From positions 1 to 24,477 of the forward strand of contig MEDY01000708.1 in assembly GCA_001724265.1 (NCBI GenBank): a DNA stretch of 24,477 bases, written 5' to 3'. A program made the translations under genes and the position numbers. The stretch is from Rhizaria sp. SCN 62-66. Taxonomy: Eukaryota; Rhizaria, unplaced. This document shows positions 1-7,779 of this stretch, piece by piece; position 1 is the first letter of the stretch; each line of letters opens with the position of its first letter. The notes under the pieces were generated by a model that saw only the letters and a list, made by a program, of their open reading frames with translations, ran no database searches and was not told where the DNA came from.

Positions 1-1285
1 TTATTTGACGGAAGTTTGACAAAGTTGTATGGCTATTTCAAACTGCCCCTTCCAGGCGCGTTTTTGCGTTTTCCATAAACCTCTACATCAGGGGTATATT
101 GAAGCAAAGCGTGCGTGTTCAAGTTATATATATCTCTGGTCTGGTAGCAGACAAACCATCTTAAGCTTACTATTATATGATTGAAGTCAATCATCAGTTG
201 GGAGACTCGGTGACCAATAAAATCGACCGTCCAACACAAATATGCTTACCTATATCTTCTCATCTCATGCTTTAAGGTGCAATTTTTAGATATTAATATT
301 GAAGATATTTTTGAAATTTATATTTCCAATGCTCATGGATATTGCAGCTTTTTGTTAGTTTGCAGGTGTCGGAAGTTTTCATTCTTGATTCTATTGATGC
401 ACTCGGGGGCCGAAATCGGTGACGCTTTCAGACTTGGACGACCACTCGAAGACCCCGAACGCTGTTAAGTTTGCAAGTAGGAATGCTGCAAAATGTCTTT
501 TCTATTACTGGCTGCTCACTTTAAAACCCCCACAATCAATGTTAAGCTTACAACTTAGAGCGAAGCTTGATCAATCAATTGACAGAGGTGACATCTTCTC
601 TGAAATCTAAAAAATCGGGTGCGTCCTCCATCAGACAAGAGTACGATCAATAATTGTTAAATAAAAGAAAAATATATCGTAAATAACCCTTGCTCTGCTG
701 CTACTTCAAGTTATGATGCTCATTTGACTATCTTTTGAGGATAAACAGCTGATCTCCTGCCAGGGAGTAATCCTTTTACTTTGGTGGGTGCTTGCTGCTG
801 GTGGCGCTTGACGAGGGGTCAACGGCTATGACCGCCAACCGACTATCTTTTAAGGACTAATGCGACGTATAAACACATGAGATGGGACTGTTTCTTCATG
901 TCATCACGTTGATATACGCTGTTTTCTATTGAAACTGTACTTGTACTTCCAAATATTGCGCGGAAGTCCATCGAATATCAGGCTGGAGCAGTCGCGCTTC
1001 CGAGCTGCTGCAGAGACGACCGTTCGAGAACTTCCTTCGCAGATCTCAGCCTTTCTTTCAATGTTCTCACGGTATTAGATTCACCAATGAAATCAACACT
1101 CACATTACTATCTAATATTGTTTTATCGTTTTCAGTGTCGCTTTTCGCCAGTCCCGACCGGCGTTTCCCCGCACTCCCCCCACAAACACCACAAGGGTCT
1201 CGCCCCCCACCCACTTTCTCGCGGCGTTTCACCGCCAACCTTTGCTTAGCCTCTTTTTAAAATTGCACACCCGCCTTTCACCAGC
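1..1285. other. AT-rich spacer and probable leader of the WH2-like gene
   Basis: No confident gene was found here. Several open frames of 60-86 codons exist but have neither the GC-rich codon use nor the residue make-up of the real exons nearby. An AATAAA at 660-665 on the + strand could be the poly(A) signal of a gene lying mostly left of the window. A 16-base near-identical direct repeat (one mismatch) sits at 726-741 and 841-856. The stretch 1072-1135 looks like a small intron in the leader of the next gene. The composition becomes GC-rich from about 1140. Confidence 0.6.
1072..1135 (+). other. Candidate 5' leader intron, 64 bases
   Basis: This AT-rich block begins GTATTAG and ends in a pyrimidine-rich stretch followed by TTTTCAG. 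A branch-like CTAAT sits at 1112-1116, about 20 bases before the acceptor. The flanks are richer in GC. It would lie in the 5' untranslated region of the gene starting at 1286. The donor lacks the GTACG found in all coding introns here, which lowers confidence. A minus-strand open frame (978-1238) reads straight through it and is the competing interpretation. Confidence 0.35.
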
Positions 1286-2720
1286 ATGTTTGTTCACGAG
1301 CGTGCAGCTGAGCTGAAGGCTCGCTCACAGTTTGCGCTGATTTCCTTCTCCCGCACCCTTGTCCGCGGGATCGTCAGCGCGGCCGATGGCGTACGTCTCT
1401 CTTTCTCTCTCTTGACCTCAACAATCCCTTCATTTCCCGATGTGAACGTACTCATACCCAACAAATGACTTACCCGTTTGCGACTTTATTCGATCTGTTT
1501 GCTTTCTGTTTTCTTTTCTTCTGCGGACACAGACCGTCCACTTCCTGAGCTCTATCGCGAGCCGCAAAGTCGGCCGCCGCAAGAGCAGCCGCAAGGCGCG
1601 CCGCGTCACCATCACGGGCTCGGCCTCCCCGTCACCCGCGCGGCCGCTGACGACACATCCGGCGCGGCTGGACGAGATGGCGCGCAAGCTCGAGGACGCC
1701 AACGCGGCGACGCTGGAGCAGGAGGAGCGTGTTCGTCAGCTCGAGCGTGAGAACGCCGCCGCGCAAGAGGCCGCCGCTGCTGCTGCGGCCGCCGCGCAGG
1801 AGGCCGCGGCCGCCAAGGAGGCCGAGGTTATGGCCCAGCTCAAGGCACTGCAGAAGCAGATGGAAGATTTCATGGCGCTGCAGGCGCGCACGGCACAGCA
1901 GCAGCTCGAGGCCGCCGCGGCCGCCGCGGCCGCCGCTGCCGCCGCCGCAAGCGCAGGCATCCCGCCCCCGCCGCCGAATCTCTTCGACGACGACGTACCC
2001 GCCGCCGCCGCCGGGGGCGCGCCGCCGCCGCCGCCGCCCGACTTCGACTTCAACTTCGACCTCCCCAGCGACGTTCTCGTCATCTCCAAGCCCAGCAAGA
2101 CCGCCAACGCCAACGCTAACGCGCCCGCAGGCATGCGCGGGCTCGTGCTGCCCCCGCCCGGCGAGCGCCCTCCCGGATGGGGCAAGCGCGTCGAGCGCCA
2201 GGTACGCATATACTTGCGACATTCACGTTAAATTCCAGCAATTCTGCCTGCCGCTAGATTCTGACTATTTGTTTTTGTTTTTGTTGTTTTTTGTTTTTGT
2301 TGTTGTTCTTTGCTCTTTGCTCTCACCTCTAGGAGCGCCCGCTGCCTGCGCCGACGGGCCCGATGAACTTTGCTGAGTTGATCTCGCGCCAGGGCGGCAA
2401 GTCTGCGCTGCGCAAGACCGACGTGCAGCGCTCCCCGGGTGGCACTCCAGTGCATAAGGAGAAGAAGAGTGACTGCGAGCCCTTCACCACGAAGCTCCGT
2501 GAGAAGTTCAAGGTACGATATAAACGCCGTGAATTTTCGCATGAATCCAAACTATTGCCTACTCCATTTCATTAAGAACATCTTACTTTGATATTTATTC
2601 TTAATTCTTTTATACTAACTTGAATCTGTGTTGTGGTGTCACTTTGTTTCTTCTGTGTAGAACGTCAACATGCCTGCCGAGGTCCTGAACGACGAGGACC
2701 ACGAAAACTGGGCCGCTTAA
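1286..2720 (+). CDS. Coiled-coil, proline-rich protein with WH2-like motif and acidic tail (putative actin regulator)
   Basis: Four exons join with every junction in phase 0: 1286-1390, 1533-2201, 2333-2512 and 2661-2720, giving 337 residues. Each intron starts GTACG and ends AG, and the join is open from the ATG at 1286 to the TAA at 2718-2720. In order: an N-terminal part with a basic patch (about 45-60); a charged heptad-like coiled coil (about 84-170) running into poly-Ala; poly-Pro segments (about 179-205), typical profilin or SH3 ligands; a WH2-like motif at about 269-288 with the pattern FAELI..GG then LRKT; a short amphipathic stretch (about 312-320); and an acidic end containing DEDHENW. 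That order resembles the verprolin-central-acidic tail that binds actin and Arp2/3 in WASP-family proteins. The N terminus matches no SCAR, WASP or WASH domain I know, so an actin role is inferred from the C terminus only. The exon structure is well supported. Confidence 0.75.
2202..2332 (+). other. Intron with T/G-rich simple sequence
   Basis: This is the second intron of the WH2-like gene: donor CAG/GTACGC, acceptor CACCTCTAG/GAG. From about 2270 to 2315 it is a degenerate run of TTTTTG and TTG units that doubles as the polypyrimidine tract. In-frame stops inside it confirm that it must be removed. Confidence 0.85.
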
Positions 2721-3870
2721 ACAAAGCGCCCCCGATAAACGTCATAATTTTAAGCTCTTGCTCTTAATCAAGACCGGGATAAGCTCCATAACAACAACCA
2801 CTCGAGTTTGAGGACATCTTTCGTAGAGGCTGTGTCACTCTGGCTCGTGGAGCGAGGTCACATGTTGGATGCGGAAAGCAGCGACACATGCATTTTAAGC
2901 ATCACAAGACCACGCATTTTCTAAACGAAATAGTAGTACTAATAACATCTCAAAACCAGTTCGCACGGATCGCGTGTGGACACAAAAACAATACCAAAAC
3001 AAAATACACTGTAGTACGTACATCAAGTAACTTTCACGATTGCGTTTCGTAACGTATTTGTGGGTGCTCGGTCACTCAGTCATTGAGCAGAGCTTCAATC
3101 ATAGCATTGCTACCTGATTTCGCAACCAGAATCTTAGCAATATTCATCAACACTCTTTCGTAGGAGCAACTGGATTCGCCAATGCGAGTCACTTTCCATC
3201 GTTACAATGCTGTCGGAACTGCTGGTTCGATTGAAAACCTGGATTCTCGAAGTAATGCCACGTGTGAGAGTTCGTTTATATTTGTTCACTGTTATAATCA
3301 AAGCCAGTTGATGCAATGTTATGCTTTAACTTTGCTGTTATCTCACATTGATGGCGTTGATAGCTTCTCTCTGTAGTGAGGGGTGTTAGATGACGTTTGT
3401 GGTGGAAATCATCAAGGCGATTTTCGAGATCATACGTCGTCTCATGGGATTAATATGAAGATTTTAAGAAATAATCCCCAAGATACATTACGAGTACAAT
3501 GCCAATTTAAGTTTGTGAGAGCTTCGCAGCAAGGGTTTTACGTCTTAATGATCAAATATGCTTTTCACCACAAAACGTTTTTCCATGGTTTCGGATATTG
3601 CGAGCATCCACAAAGAGGAGGGTCGCTTTGTACACAATTAAGAGTAGCCCACAAAGACAGCCGAATCAACTGCCATAAATTGTTTTCAATAGTTCATTTT
3701 AATTTATATACATTTACTGATTTTGTTATTTCTATGGGAGCTTCTACTTATCTCTACACGGCCTCTAAGCAGAGTCCTTGACAAGTCTGTGTCTGACCGT
3801 TTGCATTCCTGTCTTTTGCTGCGGCTCCAGGTTTTAACTCAGACTCGATACAGATACCCCTCGCATATCT
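2721..3870. other. AT-rich spacer, no gene seen
   Basis: This is the 3' region of the WH2-like gene and the upstream region of the F-box gene. The longest open frame (3383-3781, + strand, 132 codons) has AT-rich codons, no recognisable domain and none of the composition of the true exons, so I treat it as chance. No canonical AATAAA was seen close behind 2720. A GGTTCGA at 3224-3230 recalls a tRNA T-loop but has no pairing stem. The sequence turns GC-rich only at the ATG of 3871. Confidence 0.6.
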
Positions 3871-6800
3871 ATGAGCAACTCGCGTCGCAAGCTTGCTGAC
3901 AAGGCCCGCGCGCTTCTGCAGGATGACATCGACGACATTCGCAACGAGAACCTCGCCAACCCTGCAATGCACAAGGGCGGCCGCGGCAGCAACGGCGGGG
4001 GCTACGACGACGACGTCGACGACTACTACGACGATGATGACGAGTATTATGACGAAGACTACGAGTACTACGACGAGGGTGACGCCGACGCGGACGCGGA
4101 CCTCGATGGCAACAACAACAGCGTGGGTGGTGCCACTACTGCCCCCGCTGCTTCATCCTCAGGCAAGCAGCAGCAGCAGCTGCCCGCCTTCAACGGCGCC
4201 ATGGTGACCGATGACCCCGCGCTGGCGGCCGCCGACTTCATGTTTGACGACGACGACGATGGCGAGTTTGCGCCCCAGCTCGGCTCTCATAGTGATGAAG
4301 CGGGCGCGGACGTGGCCGCCGGCGCGCACGACATCACCGACGCCGCGACCGACGCGGCCCGCGCCGCCGCCAGCTCCGGCTCTACTGCTGTCACTGCTGG
4401 TGCTGCTGCTGGCGCCGCTGGTGCTGCTGGCTCTGGCGCAATCCGCCGTGCCGCGGCCCCGGCCTCTGCCCCTGCTGCGCCCGTCGCGCTCGACCTCACC
4501 ACTATCACAGTGCCCTCCCCGGCCACTGCCGCTGCCGCCACGCCGACGACGGCGACGGGGACGGGGACGGTGACTGTGACGTACCGGCGCGCGCGCTTCG
4601 CGGACCGGCTGGGCGCGCTGGCAGACGACGTGCTGACGCGCATCTGCGACTACCTCGGCAACAGCCAGGCGCACTTCACGCTCTACGTCCTCTCGCGGGC
4701 GTGCGCGCGCTTCGTCAGCACCAAGGCGATGAACTTCGCCGTGCCGCTGCACAAGCTGCCACCGCGCGTCGTCCTGCACGGGCTGCGGCGCCTGCGCACC
4801 GTGCCGACGCTGAACCTGGCCAACTGCACGCGGCTGGCGATCCTGCCGCAGATCGCCGCCGCCGTCGACTGCCGCGCCGTGCGCTCGCTCTCGCTGGCCA
4901 ACCACAAGCTGCTTACGCCCGTGCTGCTGGGCGACCTGGTCGAGCGCATGACGGCGCTTGCGCACATCGACCTCAGCGGCTCCAACGCCACCGACTCGTG
5001 CCTAGACCCGCTGCTCGCCGCGGCGGCCGCGTCGCTGCGCAGCGCCGACGTGTCGGACACGAAGCTCACGACCAGCGGGCTGCTGCGGCTGCTGCGCGCG
5101 TGCCCCGTGCTGGAGCGCCTTGTTGCGCGCGGACTGCCCGTGTCGCTCGAGCTCTGCGCCGGGCTCGCGCGCCACGCCGCGCTGCGCAGCGTCGACCTCT
5201 CGCGCTGCCGCAGCCCACATGGCGTGCTCATCGTCTTCCCGCCCGCCGCGCCGCTGGCCGAGTTCGTGTGCAGCAGTCCCGCGCTGCCGGCGCTCACGCT
5301 CAGCTGCGCGGGCGTGCGCACCGTGCGCGTTGACCGCGCGCCCGCCGGCTTTGCGCTCACGCTCGCCGTCCCGGCCGCGGAGACGCTGAGTCTCGAGCGC
5401 GGCCGCAGCGACACCGAGGTCACGGTGATGCCGTACTTCTCTGAGCCCACGGCGCTGCTGAAGCGCGACGCGGCGGCGACGGTGGTGCTCGACTGCACCG
5501 ATCTCGCTCGCCCCAGCACGTGGAATGCCGCGCCCGGCTCGCGGTACCACGAACTGTTACTCAACGAGTACGCGAACAATGTGCGGAAGATTGAGCACCG
5601 CGCCACGCGCGCGCCCGCGCATCCGCTGCTGCCGCGGCTCAAGACGCTCAGTCTTGCCGGGTGCAAGTACGCGCCTAACACGCTGTCGCAGCTATTTGCC
5701 CACGCACCCGCGCTCAAAACGCTCAACCTCGAGGCGTACAAGGAGACGGAGCGCCGGCTGTGGCTGAGCATGATGGCCGGCAACGCGCTGCAGAACCTGA
5801 CGGCGCTGACCATCAACCCGTACGCGGTGATCCCGGCCGCCGAGAGGGATCGGCTGATTGACGTCATGTCCGCCGCGGTGTTCGAAGACGAGCAGCGCGC
5901 CGCGCGCGACGCTCAGTACAACAACAGCAACAGCAACGACAACGATGATGATGACGATGTCTGGGGCCCGAACCGCAACCACGACAGCGACCCGTTTGGT
6001 CTCGGTGCCATCGACAGCAGCTTTGCTAAGAGTTCCAGCGGCGGCGGCGGTGGCGATGAGGCTGACGCGCGCAGCAGCTTCGACGTGCGGTCGTTCGCGC
6101 TGTCCGACTCCGCGAGCGCGTACTCATACGCTTCGGCTAACGCGATCCGCGCGCTCGCCACAGGCGCCGTTACGGCGGGCGTCAGCGGGCTTGACTTTAC
6201 CGCCGCGCGCGCCGCCGTCGCGGCCTTCAACCGCGATAACGCGCGTCCGCTTGACTGGGACACGTGCTCCGTCGCCTCGGTGCGCTCGGCGCTCTCCGCG
6301 GCGGCCTCGCTCGCCAACAGCAGTATGGCCAACGATGCCAACGCTAATAAGGGCGGCGCCAAGAGCGCTGCCTCTCGCACGCGTTCCGTCGCGGGCTCCA
6401 TTGCGGGCTCGAGCGGCGGCTTCAGCCTGGTGTCCAATATCAGCACGCAGAGCGTTAGCAGCCTGGGCTTCGGCTGTGTCGCATCGTCGTCGATGCAGTT
6501 TGTGTCGCGACAGCCCGCGGCGCTGGTGGCGCCCGCGGCCGGCACCCGCGCCGCCCGCGCCGCCGCCGCCGCCAAGCGCGCCCGCCTCGCCAGCAACAGC
6601 AACAGCAACAGCAACAAGAGCAACAGCAGTAGTGGCTCGTTGCGTGACAGCTGGGTCGACTTCAATCTGACTGATGACTTGGAAGATGACGCGGACCTGG
6701 CGCTCACGCTCACGCCCTCGGGCGCGGCGCGTGTGATGAGCAGCGAGGCCCCCAGCGAAACGCTTAGCCGCGAGCTGAGCCGGGCCCTCACCGGTGACAC

Positions 6801-7341
6801 CGAGGATACCGACGCCGACGCTGCTGTGACGGTGGCGGTGGCGCGCGAGACTGCGGTTGCTACGGGCTCCAAGGTCAGGGCTGCTCCAACCGCCGGTGCT
6901 GCGGCCGCTGCGCCTGCGCCTGCGGCTGCGCAGGCGACGGCGACTGCGACTGCTTCCCCCGTTCCTGAGGATGACGACGAGGATGGGCAGGGGACTGACT
7001 TTGAGTTCGATGCCATCAGCTTGACTAGCAATGGTGGCTTTCAGAAGAAGTCCACGGCGGCCGCGACGGTTGCTACGCGTGACGCTCCGGCGCCCAGGGC
7101 TGAGTCGGCTGAGTGTGACTCCGGCGCTGTCGAGGCTGATGGGGCCAAGGCTGAGGTCGTGAAGACGGGCGCTGACGGCGGCGTTGCGGGCGTGTTCGCG
7201 CCGCGCACGTGGATGGACGCGCCGCTGTGGAACGCGGGCGCGGCGAAGCTGGCCGTGTTCGAGCCCCTCAAGGACTGGGATCCGATCGAGGACAACGAGG
7301 ACGACAACAGCGTCGGTGACGAGTTCGAGTTGCTCGAGTAA
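3871..7341 (+). CDS. F-box/leucine-rich-repeat protein with long disordered flanks
   Basis: One exon of 1156 residues. Residues about 45-80 are a striking Asp/Tyr block, followed by Ala/Thr-rich linker. About 247-290 fits an F-box (LGALADDVLTRICDYL, then a helix with VLSRACARF), the segment that binds Skp1 in SCF ubiquitin ligases. LRR-type units follow at about 304-455 (patterns such as LNLANCTRL, LSLANHKLL, IDLSGSNAT, VDLSRCRS) and again at about 586-655 (LSLAGCKY, LNLEAY). The roughly 130 residues between the two blocks are less regular. The second half is mostly disordered, with Asn/Ser and Asp runs, ending in a compact acidic, Trp-containing segment that closes DEFELLE. F-box plus LRR is the usual layout of substrate receptors, so a ubiquitin-ligase adaptor in cytosol or nucleus is the best inference. 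The target is unknown. I take the first ATG of the open frame; the context before it is weak. Long minus-strand open frames here are by-products of GC-rich codons. Confidence 0.82.
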   Translation: MSNSRRKLADKARALLQDDIDDIRNENLANPAMHKGGRGSNGGGYDDDVDDYYDDDDEYYDEDYEYYDEGDADADADLDGNNNSVGGATTAPAASSSGKQQQQLPAFNGAMVTDDPALAAADFMFDDDDDGEFAPQLGSHSDEAGADVAAGAHDITDAATDAARAAASSGSTAVTAGAAAGAAGAAGSGAIRRAAAPASAPAAPVALDLTTITVPSPATAAAATPTTATGTGTVTVTYRRARFADRLGALADDVLTRICDYLGNSQAHFTLYVLSRACARFVSTKAMNFAVPLHKLPPRVVLHGLRRLRTVPTLNLANCTRLAILPQIAAAVDCRAVRSLSLANHKLLTPVLLGDLVERMTALAHIDLSGSNATDSCLDPLLAAAAASLRSADVSDTKLTTSGLLRLLRACPVLERLVARGLPVSLELCAGLARHAALRSVDLSRCRSPHGVLIVFPPAAPLAEFVCSSPALPALTLSCAGVRTVRVDRAPAGFALTLAVPAAETLSLERGRSDTEVTVMPYFSEPTALLKRDAAATVVLDCTDLARPSTWNAAPGSRYHELLLNEYANNVRKIEHRATRAPAHPLLPRLKTLSLAGCKYAPNTLSQLFAHAPALKTLNLEAYKETERRLWLSMMAGNALQNLTALTINPYAVIPAAERDRLIDVMSAAVFEDEQRAARDAQYNNSNSNDNDDDDDVWGPNRNHDSDPFGLGAIDSSFAKSSSGGGGGDEADARSSFDVRSFALSDSASAYSYASANAIRALATGAVTAGVSGLDFTAARAAVAAFNRDNARPLDWDTCSVASVRSALSAAASLANSSMANDANANKGGAKSAASRTRSVAGSIAGSSGGFSLVSNISTQSVSSLGFGCVASSSMQFVSRQPAALVAPAAGTRAARAAAAAKRARLASNSNSNSNKSNSSSGSLRDSWVDFNLTDDLEDDADLALTLTPSGAARVMSSEAPSETLSRELSRALTGDTEDTDADAAVTVAVARETAVATGSKVRAAPTAGAAAAAPAPAAAQATATATASPVPEDDDEDGQGTDFEFDAISLTSNGGFQKKSTAAATVATRDAPAPRAESAECDSGAVEADGAKAEVVKTGADGGVAGVFAPRTWMDAPLWNAGAAKLAVFEPLKDWDPIEDNEDDNSVGDEFELLE

Positions 7342-7779
7342 GAGGCTTATGTAGCGATTTATCTTGCGAGTAGAATATTTTTCAGTTTGTATACAGTAGA
7401 TTTGATATTGAATACACATAATAATACGTGCGTGGTTCCCATCTTCAAGTTGAAGTCGCATTGAATACGTCTGTAACGTAACACAGCGTTGCGAGACTTT
7501 TTTGTGGTCGGATGGCGCGGTTGGACGGCTTGAGAAGTCGGCCAGCAACACAAGGATCGGAAGCTATGTCATCAACGAAATTACATTGTTTTGAGGCAGG
7601 TTATGAATTTAATGCACTGTTTTCTGAATAATATCGTTTATGATTTTCAACAAACCCTCATCTGGCATCGCACAACTTTCAAGACGCGACCTTTTCCTCG
7701 CTCCACAGTCGCACAACTTTATCACCAGGAATTTTGACCAGGCGCGAGCACTTTTGCCGTCTTTGAGCAGCGCTTTGGG
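7342..7779. other. Spacer and XPD leader
   Basis: AT-rich 3' sequence of the F-box gene leads into the XPD 5' region. No canonical AATAAA is visible; AATACA at about 7411 is the nearest variant. A 12-base exact direct repeat, TCGCACAACTTT, occurs at 7668-7679 and 7709-7720, 41 bases apart, just upstream of the XPD start. An ATG at 7640 opens a frame overlapping the XPD start out of register, so transcription may begin downstream of it. Confidence 0.55.

Noticed and set aside
277-610. Two overlapping 63-codon open frames near the left end
   Set aside because: They are short and AT-rich with no domain. They could include untranslated sequence of a gene outside the window, but nothing supports coding.
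3224-3230. tRNA T-loop-like GGTTCGA
   Set aside because: The flanking bases cannot form the T stem, and no acceptor or anticodon arms were found around it.
3383-3781. 132-codon plus-strand open frame in the spacer before the F-box gene
   Set aside because: It has AT-rich codon use unlike all exons here, no recognisable motif and no supporting splice pattern.
4683-7551. Long minus-strand open frames (up to 475 codons) opposite the F-box gene
   Set aside because: They are low-complexity Arg/Ser/Ala-rich shadows of GC-rich codons, with no domains. The plus strand carries the F-box and LRR patterns.
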